Position numbers and translations under genes: made by a program | In this document: piece by piece, positions 22,441 to 33,452 of the stretch | How the letters are laid out: the number at the start of each line of letters is the position of its first letter | Numbering within the stretch: the stretch's first letter is position 1 | NCBI RefSeq assembly: GCF_000237925.1 | Contig: NC_031495.1 | Coordinates: 65,082,939-65,146,938 of the forward strand | Direction: 5' to 3' | Source of the DNA: Schistosoma mansoni | Taxonomy: Eukaryota; Platyhelminthes; Trematoda; Strigeidida; Schistosomatidae | DNA: 64,000 bases | The notes under the pieces: model-generated | What the model saw: the letters and a program-made list of their open reading frames with translations, nothing else | Told to the model about the DNA's origin: nothing | Database searches by the model: none

Positions 22441-22745
22441 AGTAGAACCATATCAGGTGAGATTAAAATTTATGGACAACCTTTAAGTGACGCTAAATTG
22501 ATCTTGAGATTGTCCATTTAATAACCAGGATCAAATGAGGGTTATAAACCGGTGGGAGGAATTAGAATTTTGATTTACAGTTTATGGTTAAGGTTAACCA
22601 TTAGATTTAATGTTTTCATTACGAACTGACATCAGCTGAAATGTCAAGACGCTATTTAGCCAAATGGATAACGAAGTTCGCGCCGAAATCAGTTGTCTGT
22701 TATCTTATACAAGATTGTAGTCTCGCCCCATATCATTGCATATAT
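22441..22745 (+). repeat. Repeat family B (about 280 bp), copy 1
   Basis: Matches the reverse complement of about 43829-44091 (shared blocks ataaaccggtg/ataaaaccagtg, gatttacagtt, cacgaactgacatcagct-like). No coding potential is visible. Confidence 0.65.
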
Positions 22746-22802
22746 TAGACCATAACATAAACAGGTATTTTTAAATCATAATCTTCACACCTTTAGAATA
22801 TT

Positions 22803-22960
22803 ATAATTGATCAGGAAGGGTTTTGTGGAGAATTTAGTATTTTCATAGTTCAAATCATGAGTCAATTGAAGCTAGACCACTATGGAAAACCTGGAAGCAC
22901 TGGATGGCCGTTTCGTCCTATTATGGGACTCCTCAGCAGTGCGCGTCCACGATCCTACTA
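22803..22960 (-). mobile_element. Hammerhead element, short copy starting just before the ribozyme
   Basis: The - strand begins GGATCGTGGACGCGCACTG and continues through intact core CTGAGGA, stem II GTCC/GGAC, GAAAC and helix I GCACTG/CAGTGC. Stem III has one mismatch (ACGG/CCAT). The tail follows. It lies head-to-head with 23146-23245. Confidence 0.85.
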
Positions 22961-23145
22961 ATTATGCCTACTAATTGTACGAGAATTTCTGTTTAACCAG
23001 CCTAGGTCATTCATATTTTTAGTGACCTCATGATCTGTTGTCAGTCATATATTGATATTGTTCACTTTGATAAGTTAATCTATAACCAAACTGTTCTACA
23101 TAAATAATAAATCAAACTATTCATTATCCACAACATTCTTTTCGT

Positions 23146-23245
23146 GGATACGCACTGCTGAGAAGTCCCACACTGTGATGAAACGGCCTTCCAGTGCTTC
23201 CAGGTTTTTCGATAGTGATCTAGCTTCAATTGGCTCACAAGTGGC
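23146..23245 (+). mobile_element. Hammerhead element, short copy, head-to-head with 22803-22960
   Basis: Begins cgtggatacgcactgctgag, runs through a damaged core (CTGAGAA, altered stem II) and a tail to about 23240. Both members of the pair stop at the same 5' position of the family, about 190 bp apart. Confidence 0.75.
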
Positions 23246-23689
23246 TCACACCTTTTACAAATTACAATGATTGTTCATTATAAAACTTCAACAAGTTTAC
23301 ATAAATCTATAAGACTTACTTAAAAATCTGTATTAAAAATATAATAAAACTTTTAATTGAATATGATAACATACTACTTTCATAAATTGGATTTAAGTAT
23401 TCATTATGAGGAATTTTTTTGATTATCTTATTGGTTAATTTCGAATATTCTAATGGGCAATTGATTTGATTGGTTGAAAAATGATCTGATTAAAATAGGA
23501 ATGCTATCTTATAGTTTTCATTAAACACTATTTAATCAGCTCACTGTAAAAGTAACCATTTTACTTATTTCACTTGTTGTTGGTTTACTTGTATCTTTCT
23601 ATTGTTATGTTGGACTACAATTGATCAGTCTCTTTTTGGTATATGTGCATCCTATGCGGACTGCCTCGATATTGCTTGAAATCACAAGT

Positions 23690-23985
23690 TTTATAAGCAA
23701 AGATGGATAGTGGCTAGCAGTGGAATCCATGACACGTGTCTTGTCCTATTCGGGACTCGTCAGCTGGATGTACTTGCATCTCAGAGTTGACGTTCACCCT
23801 GGGACTCGAACCTAGTACCTTTCACTTCAAACGCCATCGCATTATCCACTCGGCCACTGAGTTTTGATAGCCACTTGCTTGTGCAACGGGGTGAAGTTTT
23901 GAATTCACTTAGTATTGTTTGTTTGAATCTTCCCATTGATGTTTAGGATCAGTTGCAGTCCTAATACTAAGTGAATTGTCATATT
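23690..23985 (-). mobile_element. Smalpha-type SINE, near full length
   Basis: On the - strand: 5' part ending in the pol III-type A box (complement of 23845-23862), B box GGTTCGAGTCC (complement of 23802-23812), linker, hammerhead (about 23722-23772) and 3' end ccactatccatctttgct. The core CTGACGA and stem II GTCC/GGAC are kept. The GAAAC segment reads AAGAC, which should kill cleavage. Smalpha hammerheads are established in Schistosoma. Confidence 0.9.
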
Positions 23986-25009
23986 ACTGTTAAAGGAATA
24001 CTAATATTCTAAATTTTTGAGGGAAAAGGTTAACTATGACTTCCAGTCACATTTCAACCTAAAAATAGCTAATTAGTTAATTGTTGTTTATGTAGCATGT
24101 AAAATGACTAACATAATGAAGTAAATCTCCACATAAAATTGACTGATAATGAAATTTATTGATGGAATAGACATATAAAATATGTATTATATATTCTCAA
24201 ATAGGTCTTACTGTTGAGATCATGGTAATAGTCGATACCTCAGGAGAATTGTTTTAGTAGAATTAGGTTCTTTGAGCTAAGTGATGTTATGATGAAACGT
24301 TTAATATCTTCCTAGACAACATTATCAACAATTCAGAGAAAAATTGAGTAATTAGCACTTTTCGGCAGATGACTTAAAGCTTGTTCTGTCAATCTTTGAT
24401 GAGAAGCAGCGAGATCCATTCATTTTTGACTGATAAAAAACGGTTACCTGGTAAACTTAACACAAATTCCTCGATTATACCAGTATGTGTTGACAATTGT
24501 GAAAACGCTGAAATCTTGTACGGAGGTGACATAAGGGAGACCAGAGGACTTTTAGAAGCATAGCACTCAGTTTAGTAAATAATCAATAACCGAATTGAAA
24601 TAAATCTAAAGTATCAACCAATTGGAAAAATTATGAATGGAATGAATATTGTCAAAGTAAAAGTGTAAACTATTATAGAACAATTTCTGACGATAACCTA
24701 TCCAACTTTGGATTGACAAATAAGCTGTTAGATTATTACGGAGAAATCAAAATACCATTTTCGTTGTGACAATAGAAATTTTTTGGTAGCTACTTTTGGT
24801 TTTTGATACACATAATTCCCTTTATCATCTTGAAGAGAGCAAGAACAGAGATTCTATCAGAGTAGCAAGAATTCATTTAATCAAAATTGATTGATCACTG
24901 GATGGTGATCAATGTCATACGTGTCAAGTCCGTCTTAGTGCTGATCGAATGCTATCGATCAAGTTGCAATGTGGCCACTAGTCTAGGTGGCTCGACACTG
25001 CGTGCACTA
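23986..25009. other. No supported gene
   Basis: A short + frame at 24381-24563 (VCVDNCENAEILYGGDIRET) looks protein-like but has no ATG start and no recognised family. Confidence 0.3.
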
Positions 25010-25165
25010 TATTGAGATAAGATGGTGGTTGGAGGTGGTCAACAGGAAACCCTGTACCCGGGTTTCGTGCTACTTGGCACTCGTCAGCAAGGTGTACCTG
25101 TAATCTTGAGGGAAATGATATTCTCTAACGGAATCAATCCCGTGTCACTCAGCTTCACAGTCAGA
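25010..25165 (-). mobile_element. Diverged Smalpha-like element with intact covarying hammerhead
   Basis: On the - strand: helix I ACCTTG (25088-25093), core CTGACGA (25081-25087), stem II GTGC/GCAC (25077-25080 with 25067-25070), GAAAC (25062-25066), stem III around ACCCGGGT, and cleavage triplet GTA followed by CAGGGT that pairs back with ACCTTG. Stem II differs from the usual GTCC/GGAC by paired changes, and stem III by paired changes too. Confidence 0.8.
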
Positions 25166-25599
25166 GACGTTACCATTTAATTTTGTTTGATTCTTATCAG
25201 CTTCTTACAACCTGTGATATTTAGAATTATAACTAAGAAATAGGTTTAAATCACTTACATGAAAAAATTTACTTGAAAATTATTTAGAAGATACATCAGT
25301 ATAGTGTGATGAAGGTATGAAAAAAAATTTAATAGACTAAATAAAGTTTTACAAATATGTACGTTATGTAAAAGAAAATTCCATAGCATTGATTGTAATA
25401 AGAGTTCAAAGAACTAGAAACAAGTGATCACATAATGAATAAATGCTAGTAAGAATAAAAGTGGATAAAGTTCAGTTAATAAAATAAGATTACTAACCCG
25501 AAAGATAGTCGGAATGAAAAGACTTAATTATGTAATTAGATTAGAGAAAGAGTTGAAAAATATTTTCAAAGATGCGATGAAGGAATACTTGTCATCAAG

Positions 25600-26250
25600 G
25601 TAAGGAAAGAATAAAGACCATCTGTTTTTGAACACAATAATTAGGTTTATGAAGTCTGATATCAATGGCTTTATCAAACTTCAGAAGACTGAAGTTTGGC
25701 TGTTCATTAATCACCTTGAAAGGTTGCAAGGTATCAATCTGATGTTCTGTATTCAAGAGATGTTTGGTAATTGCACTGTTTAAAGTTGTCTTTTCTTTTG
25801 TTCTAAGGCTTTTTGGAACATGTTCAAAAATTTAAGATATGAAAACGCCTACAAACTGGAACAAGAATTCATGAACGTTGAAAAATGCCTAAGAGACAAC
25901 TGCTGACCATTGAAATTTTCTGACAAATATCAAAAGCCTAGAGAAAACAAAACGGAAGTGGTAACAGTCAATAAAAAACGAATATCTATAAATCTTAACT
26001 TCGAAAGGTGATGACGTCCCAAGCATAATCAAGAGGAAGCTTAACATTACACTCGACAGAACCTACCCGGCATCCAAATTACTAAATCTGTATGGAACAT
26101 CATGTTCACTAACTCAATCAAAGTTCGCTTAGCACCCCTTTCATGTTACCACCAACTGTTTTTATAAATTTACGTTCACCTACTAAAACCGAACAGAAAA
26201 GAGGGCATATCTTAAATTTTTGAACATGTTGCAACAAAACCTTTGAACAA
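25600..26250. pseudogene. Penelope-like element fragments, two orientations
   Basis: 25800-25600 (-) encodes a GIY-YIG-domain end (NTEHQIDTLQPFKVINEQPN followed by CVQKQMV). 25840-26240 (+) encodes a linker region (ITLDRTYPASKLLNLYGTS). A short inverted repeat (aacatgttcaaaaatttaag) joins the two. Broken, old fragments; family assignment by motif memory. Confidence 0.55.
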
Positions 26251-26450
26251 AAAGACGTGCTTCTTTTTGTTCTATCTTTCGGGTTAGTAATCTTATTTTA
26301 TGAACTGAACTTTACTCATTTTTATTCTTACTAACATTTATTCATTATGTGATCATCTGTTTCTAGTCCTTTGAACTCTTATTACAATCAATGTTATGGA
26401 ATTTTCTTCCACATAAAGTATATATTTGTAAAACTTTATTTAGTCTATTA

Positions 26451-26846
26451 CCCCTTCCAGCTATATAGAATGGTGAAGCCTAGTAGACCCTTCTGGAGAA
26501 GAGTGCTACATCGAAGCACGGCACAACTACCGGGACGGGATAGCTGTTTCTGCACTGCTTACGCAGAACCATTACATAACACTCACACAGAACCCATTTT
26601 TTGTCTTTTTTGTTTTTGTTTTTATTTGGCCAGACTCATTTTTTAATTTTACCTCTCTTTTTGAACCCTCAATAGTTATGGAATGACTCCTTGTAGCATT
26701 CGTAATCGTTTTTTGGGTATTGGTAGAGTGGTATATTAGACCGATTTCGACCACCCACGATTAACCGCTTACGTTAGTTCATGGAAACAGTCCCATGATC
26801 CGAGATGCACGACAAGGACGTTTGAGTCGGATTTTGCCCCCCCCCC
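26451..26846 (+). mobile_element. 400-bp retroposon with C-run end, 13-bp target duplication
   Basis: Flanked by atttagtctatta at 26438-26450 and 26847-26859. Starts ccccttccagc and ends in a run of 10 C. It contains a short frame (MVKPSRPFWRRVLHRSTAQL, then AYAEPLHN) that is also open in the copy at 28470-28869. The variable simple-sequence end and long target duplication are typical of LINE-mobilised retroposons. Class unknown. Confidence 0.8.
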
Positions 26847-27539
26847 ATTTAGTCTATTAAAATTTATTTTACATCTTCACCACACTATACTGATGTATCT
26901 TCTTAAATAGCTTCAAAGTAAACTCTTTAATGTAAATAATTTAAACCTATTTCTTAATTATAATTTTAAATATCACAGGTGGTAAGGAAGCTGATAACAA
27001 TCAAACAAAATCAAATTCATTCATTGCTTTCTTTTTTTCATTTTTTTTTCATTTTTTTAGTTTTTCTTTCTATTCTGTAAATAGTATCGTTTGTTTTGTT
27101 TTCTTTTTAAGGAGATTTTTTTCTCTTCTAAAATCTGTTCTCCATCCCACTGTAACTAAAGTGATTATTATAGTTTCCATGATGATTATAGTTTCTAATT
27201 GGGAGTTTTATTTCACCTCTTAGTAATTAAACTTTAATTTTTTTTCTGGTTTCCCCTAGATAAGTTTACTCATTAATAATATGATCGAATTATGATCATT
27301 AATTGATTGGTAAACAAAAATAACGTTCCAATTAAACTCCATTATCATCATAGTTTCTAGAGATAATAAGAAAAATTTTAATCAATATTGATTTATCTAT
27401 AACCCACCCAAGCTAATGAATCTAATTGAGTCCATGGAAAAAGAAATAAAGCAATTTCATGTCAATCTTATCATCCCCATTTTTTATGAAAAAAAGGGGT
27501 TATCAATAACTGAACATACTGATTAGAAGAATAAAAAGT

Positions 27540-27556
27540 AATATATATATATATAC
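27540..27556 (+). repeat. (TA)n microsatellite
   Basis: A short run of alternating TA dinucleotides. Confidence 0.8.
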
Positions 27557-27618
27557 TCTGTATGTTTTATAGCAAGAGACATTGATATTTTGCATGGTGT
27601 AAACAGAAAACATCATAT

Positions 27619-27880
27619 TGTAGTGGAGGAGAACATCAATGCGGAACAATCGTATGTATTTGAGCATAAAAGTACAGAACAGCTTAGTAAAATCTGAGAA
27701 CCATACAGTAAATACTTAGACTTAATCTTAGACTTCATTGTTCCTTCATTTCCACAGCAATTATTCTATGTTCTCGTTCTTTTTTTCTTTGATCTTCTTA
27801 GCCTTCTGCTACCAGACATTTCACTTTCGTTTAATGGTACATACTACTTATATCTGTCGACATAAGTAGCACACAACACA
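27619..27880 (+). mobile_element. Solo LTR (family 1), 262 bp, 4-bp target duplication
   Basis: Runs from TGTAGTGGAGG to CACAACACA with flanking atat on both sides (27615-27618 and 27881-27884). Same family as the LTR at 1709-2546, and closest to it in sequence. Confidence 0.8.
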
Positions 27881-28469
27881 ATATCAGGAAATAGTGATTA
27901 CTAATAGTTGATCGATAAATTATGAATTATCATACTCAAAACTAACGATAGTGTCATATTACACTAAAGAGTTATCTACAGAATTTATTCAGTTTTGATA
28001 AAAGACTGCAAGATAGTGGCCGATTAGTATAGATTTCCTTCATTATATAATACAACTTGGTAAATATGACGCTAAAAAAAACTCAGCTTAAAGCTAAGTG
28101 AGCTGTCTTTGAGTTACTTTACGGTGAACCTATATCAGTTACCGTTCGGACTTGGGCTATAGGGAATTAAAATAACTTTCTTATCTTTTCACAATAATGA
28201 CTTGCAGAATCTAAGTTAACTAGTAAGACTATTCTATAAGTAGGCTGAGTTCATTAATTTACTGTCATTACGAAAGACAGACTAATTCATAAATAGGGAT
28301 CAATCAGAACAGTGATATCGCATTAATTAATCAAAATATGGTTAATTATAGACTTTCGTCAGGAAATTTTGATAAAAGAACATTTCCTAATGTTTAAAAA
28401 AATATATCTAAAACTACAAAGAGATCCATGAATCTTTTTTTGAATTTGAGCCAATGTAACCAGCTCAAT

Positions 28470-28869
28470 ACACACACATACACACAAATCTGACTCACAC
28501 GTCCTCGACGTGCCTCCTGGATCATGGCAACCATCCCATGTACTAACGTGAGCGGTAATGTGGGTGGTGGAGATCGGCCTAATCAATCACACGTTCTATA
28601 CCCGCAAACGATTAATAATGCTACAAAGAATCATTGGATAACTATTAAGGGTTCAAAAAGAGAGGTAAAATTAAAAAATGAGTCTGGCCAAATAAAAACA
28701 AAAACAAAAAAGACAAAAAATGGGTTCTGTGTGAGTGTTATGTAATGGTTCTGCGTAAGCAGTGCAAAAACAGTTATCCCGTCCCGGTAGTTGTGCCGTG
28801 CTTCGATGTAGCACTCTTCTCCAGAAGGGTCTACTAGGCTTCACCACGTTCCTATAGCTGGAAGGGGGG
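28470..28869 (-). mobile_element. 400-bp retroposon, second copy, 12-bp target duplication
   Basis: Flanked by aaccagctcaat at 28458-28469 and 28870-28881. On the - strand it starts cccccttccagc and ends in a TGTGT-type simple repeat instead of the C run of its sister. That marks this end as the variable 3' tail. Confidence 0.85.
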
Positions 28870-29212
28870 AACCAGCTCAATGTTTTTTATACAAGGTAAT
28901 AGGTGAATACTACAAAAACGATATTTTGATGTAATTATACATTGTAATTCAATTCAACAGATTTTTATAAGGGTCTAATGTGATGTTCAATATTCCATCT
29001 ATCACTATTTCATTTTCTTTATATGTACATTCAGTGATTTTCACAGATTAAGAACTATGTCTTATACTAGTTTCAATAAAATATTGTTTATGAAATTAGG
29101 AATGTAATGCCTAAAGTACATGCTGATAAAACATATTCTCCAGATTTTAAATAATTCTCTATAACTATAAGAGTGAATCATACTTTATATATGGCCTTTA
29201 TATACTATCGCT

Positions 29213-29725
29213 CCACATTCCCTGGTACGGCCGAGAGTAGGGAGAGTCCGCTCTCCCTCTCCAAATGCTCTCACATGGCCACGCGTGTATAGCCTCTGCC
29301 AGAGAAGTCTTGCTCACTGCCTTCTCACAGTGGCATTACTGTTGTTTACGAAATTGAGAGGACGAAAAGCGAATGTCCGGCTCTTTAACCGGGTTGCTGG
29401 ACACGTAGGGTCCACCTAGGGGAGTTGGAAAACCTTGATTCCAAAACAATGGTGCACATGGGCTCCATTAGCCTGAAGGAACAAATGACGTATGAACCAA
29501 CCGTTGGTCACCGGCTACCATTGAACTGCATCTTCTTACGATGCTCCACTGCCTTATGGACCACACCTTTAGATCAAAGGCTCCGGGTGTGGCCCCTTAA
29601 GAAAACCACCTGTTTCGGTTTGAGCACCTGGGCAGTAAGTATCACAGCCCTAACACAAATCAAATGAGATTTGTGTGGCGCATATATATCTGGTGCTTCC
29701 TTGTAGCAATATTTATGTGTTTAAA
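29213..29725 (+). repeat. Repeat family A, copy 3
   Basis: Same order of blocks as 3240-3752 and ends with an AAATAAAATAAAAT tail. The internal frame is open from 29425 to 29667 (VGHRLPLNCI and RLRVWPLKKTTCF visible). Confidence 0.8.
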
Positions 29726-30022
29726 TAAAATAAAATAAAATTTATAAACTATCATGTGGTTAATGATCAGCTTAAAACTTAAAATAAATCACAAATTTGT
29801 TCCTTACGATAGACAAAAAACCTTGTGTCAAAGATTTTCACTTTCGAAATTTGACAGTATGTCACACCTACAATAAAGAGAAAACTACAACCAGATGAGC
29901 GATTTAAACTGCGGAAATTATTCGTTACAATGGAAAACGTGCCCAAAGGTCCTTTATATATTATTCACTAGCAAAATAAGTGTAGACAGACTATAAGGTG
30001 TCTGTATAACATTTTACCAAAT

Positions 30023-30617
30023 CTTACTTACTTACGCCTGTTACTCCCAATGGAGCATTGGCCGACGACCAGCATTCTCCAACACACTCTGTCCTCAAAC
30101 TTCCTTTCTAGTTCTGCCCAATTTTTGTTCATTCTTCTCATGTCTGTCTACATTTCTCGGCGTAATGTATTCTTTGGTCTTCCTCTTCTCCTCTGGCCTT
30201 CAGGATTCGTCGTGAGGGCTTGCCTTGTGACACAATTGGGTGATTTCCTCAAAGTGTGTCCTATCCACTTCCAGCGCTTCTTCCTGATTTCTTCTTCCGC
30301 TGGAATCTGGTTTGTTGTCTCCCACAGTTACTTGTTGCTGATAGTGTCTGGCCAACGGATCCGAAGTATTTTGCGTAGATAACTGTTAATAAACACCTGT
30401 AACTTCTGGATGATGAGTTTCGTAGTTCTCCACGTCTTCGCTACATACAATAGAAGTGCCTTGACATTTGTATTGAAAATTTTGAACTCCGCCTGTAGCT
30501 CCTGCAGGGGCTACTGCCGGTCCCAAGCCCGGGTAAAGGAGGAGGATTGAGTATGGTGTTAGCGACCTCATCCTGTAGAAAACCAACTCGCTAAAAAAAA
30601 CGCTAACCAGAAAAAAC
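30023..30617 (-). mobile_element. SR2 composite: SR2 3' end with inverted 131-bp head, 8-bp target duplication
   Basis: 30486-30023 (-) is the SR2 C-terminal region with its (TAAG) tail. 30487-30617 is the 131-bp head in the opposite orientation. The pair is flanked as one unit by taccaaat (30015-30022 and 30618-30625), so both parts arrived together. The junction differs from that of 10561-10880. Confidence 0.85.
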
Positions 30618-30625
30618 TACCAAAT

Positions 30626-31279
30626 GTGCACACAACTTACTTAAAGACATTTGTAGAATTTATGCCTTCACTGTAGATCCCATTGTTTTTTCTACTCTAT
30701 TCGTTCTTACATTATTCTAACTGATTATTAATTCTGTACAAATGAACCAATCCTTGTCAATGAACACTTTATAAAGCAGACTAGTTTTTTCCATATTGTT
30801 TTAGACTCAATTACTATTTCAAAACTATTTACTTTCATAAGACTTTTGCGTACCTAAAAAAGTACATTTAAGTGAAACGTTTAAGTTAGGAAATGTTTGT
30901 ACTACTATTATTTACAATATACTACTAACAAGCTGTGTTAAAAGCAAAGATTATATCAGCGATACATGAATATAATTAATTATCACCAAAACAGCAATTA
31001 AACACATAAATGAATAGATCATTATCAAACTATCATGAATATAAACTCTGTGATCATATATATTTGGTTCATAGACAGGGGGCATTTTATTACTGTTATT
31101 GCTCTTCAATAAAACTATTAATACTTGAATTTTCCTTTCAAGTTTTACTGTCGGTAATTCCATATTGGTGAACCTTTAAAAATAAGTTGAAGCATTTAGT
31201 TAGTTCATCGCCTACCCATAAAGCAATTCATGATTATCAAGTAAACAAATCTTCAATATTTTATAAACGTGGGACTAAC
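30626..31279. other. No feature seen
   Basis: AT-rich. Short chance frames only. Confidence 0.45.
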
Positions 31280-31567
31280 TGTAGTAAACAGAACACGACT
31301 GGGGACAATCGGATCTATTTAAGCACAAATTACAGACTGTCTCACTAAAATCTGATAACCATACAATCAACAGTTAGTTTGCAAAATAACAAACAATTGA
31401 CTGAATCTGTAAACATCAGTCCATCTTCTCTGATTTTATTGTTTATGCATTTTCATACCAATTGCGCTTTGTTCCTGTTCTTTCCTTATCGATCTTCTAC
31501 CAAAATACATTCTATGTCTGACCATTACCATATACTACTTATGAGGATATAAGTAACCCACACCACA
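31280..31567 (+). mobile_element. Solo LTR (family 1), 288 bp
   Basis: Runs TGTAGTAAAC to CACACCACA and matches the reverse complement of 17169-17474 along its length. Flanks taac / tgac may be an imperfect target duplication. Confidence 0.75.
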
Positions 31568-31879
31568 TGACTCATTTCGTTTGAATGTAAAGTGTCTATC
31601 ACGTAGTAGTCAATATAACTTTCCACATTGAAGTTTTTATCGAAGTCCGTTGATAAATGAATGTGATTCTATGACTATGATAAACAATTCAATAAAATGA
31701 TAGGAAACCTTACGGCAGATTCATCAATAAAACATATTTGCAAACATTAAAAACCTAGAACATCATCACTGTTACACCCAAAGTGGTTACCATCATAACA
31801 ATCCAATCTTCAATACAACTTTTATAATTTCTGTATTTTAGATTTAATATCAAGCTATAAGTAATAAAACTTTCAGGGC

Positions 31880-32070
31880 ACAAGCCAAGCCCTCACATGG
31901 AATCCTCAAGGCCAAAGGAGAAGAGGAAGACCAAAGAACACATTACGCCGAGAAATAGAGACAAACATGAGAAGAATGAACAAAAAATGGATAGAACTTG
32001 ATAAGAAGGCCCAGGACAGTGTGTTGGAGAATGCTGGTCGGTGGCCTATGCTCCATTGGGAGTAACAGGC

Positions 32071-32110
<40 letters not shown>

Positions 32111-32126
32111 GGTAAGTAAGTAAGTA
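31880..32126 (+). mobile_element. SR2-type 3' end with 56-bp TAAG tail
   Basis: The last about 190 bp of the SR2-type frame, then (TAAG)n at 32071-32126, the longest tail in the window. A long uniform tail suggests a fairly recent insertion or microsatellite expansion. Confidence 0.85.
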
Positions 32127-32553
32127 ATAATGTTTATTTATTGAAATTTCATGATTATTTTAAGGTTTTCGAGGTAATATGTTGGTTACGTCTCCACTAA
32201 AGGATTTATGATTAACAATGTTATTGATAAATGTAATATGAACTGCTAAATTCACCTACACAGTGAATATTTTTTAAAGTTTATTATGTCCAAATAATAC
32301 CTACTTTGAAAACGAGAAACAATCGGTGAATTTAATGAATGGCATTTACTTTGTAACATTGGTGCGACTGTTGCACGTAGTCTTGTTAAACCAGAAACTT
32401 GAGTAAATGGATCTGCAATACTAGTTAATGCATATGTTGTACGAAGTCGTGGAATCGAAGGAGTAGTATTCGATCTTACTTCATTCAGCTCAGCTAATGA
32501 TAAAACAAAAGTTTTAAAAAAAACATTTCAAGTTGTCATTAATCAACGACCAA

Positions 32554-33175
32554 CCAATCAAATCACAATTGATGGAGAAGCTTTGGAGGATGTAAAAACC
32601 ATTACATATCTGGGCAGCATCATTGATGAACAAGGAGGATCGGATGCAGACGTGAATGCGCAAATCGGCTAAGCAAAAGCAGCATATTTACAATTGAAGG
32701 ACATCTAGAACTCAAAACAATTGTCAACCAACACCAAAATCAGAATTTTCAATACAAATGTCAAGACAGTTCTAATGTATGGGACAGAAACTTGCAGAAC
32801 TACGAAAGCCATCATCATGCAGAAGATACAGGTGTTTATTAGCAATCGTCTACGCAAAATACTTCGGACCCGTTGGCCAGGCACTATGAGCAATAAACTA
32901 CTGTGGGAGAGGACAAACGAGATTGCAGTGGAGAAAGGAACGAAGAAGTAGAGCTGGAAGTGGATAGGCCACACAATAAGGAAAGCAACCAACTGCGTCA
33001 CAATGCAAGTCCTAACATGGAATCCTGAAGGTCAAAGGAGATGAGGAATACCAAAGAATGAACAACAATTGGATAGAACTAAAAAGGAAGACACATGACA
33101 GAGTGAGTTGAAGAATGCTGGTCGGCGGCCTATGCTCCATTGGGTGTAACAGGCGTAAGTAAGTAATTAAGTAGG
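32554..33175 (+). mobile_element. SR2-type 3' fragment, 13-bp target duplication
   Basis: Flanked by aatcaacgaccaa (about 32541-32553 and 33178-33190). Encodes the SR2 end from ITIDGEALEDVKT through RKILRTRWPG to the TAAG-type tail, with stops. It shares long identical blocks with 9136-9330, so the two come from close source copies. Confidence 0.85.
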
Positions 33176-33249
33176 TAAATCAACGACCAAACATTTCAAT
33201 AACTCAGTGATACAGGTTATTATAAAGGTTATAACCGTTTCACAGGGTA

Positions 33250-33452
33250 TTGTTTGGTTGAATTTTCCCATTGACGTTTAGGACTGCAATTGATCAGTCC
33301 AGGATACGCGTTTCGTCCTATTCGGGACTCGTCAGATGAATGTATCTGCATCTCAGGATTGATGTTCACTCGGAGACTCGAACACCATAACTTTCTCTTC
33401 AAACTCCATCACGTTATCCATTTAGCTACTGAGACCTGATAGCCACTTGCTT
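33250..33452 (-). mobile_element. Smalpha-type SINE interrupted by SR2 insertion
   Basis: On the - strand the tRNA-like part and hammerhead (complement of about 33303-33352) are present. Core CTGACGA, stem II and GAAAC are intact, but the helix I partner strand is replaced, so folding is broken. An SR2 copy begins at 33453 where the 5' end of this SINE should continue. Confidence 0.75.

Larger units (their letters stand above)
25176..27014. repeat. Large inverted repeat enclosing Penelope-like fragments
   Basis: 25176-25525 is the reverse complement of 26272-27014 once the 400-bp retroposon at 26451-26846 and its target duplication are discounted. Shared blocks include gattactaacccgaaagatag, ataaataggt-type runs and gtttgattcttatcagctt. 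The centre (25530-26270) holds Penelope-like sequence on both strands. Confidence 0.75.

Noticed and set aside
23802-23862. tRNA gene
   Set aside because: Box A and B are present, but no cloverleaf can be closed and the segment continues into a hammerhead; it is the SINE head.
24381-24563. 60-aa frame with VCVDNCENAEILYGGDIRET
   Set aside because: No ATG, no splice context that I trust, no recognised family; left as unclassified.
32071-32126. CRISPR-like or satellite array
   Set aside because: It is the simple TAAG tail of an SR2 copy, without spacers.
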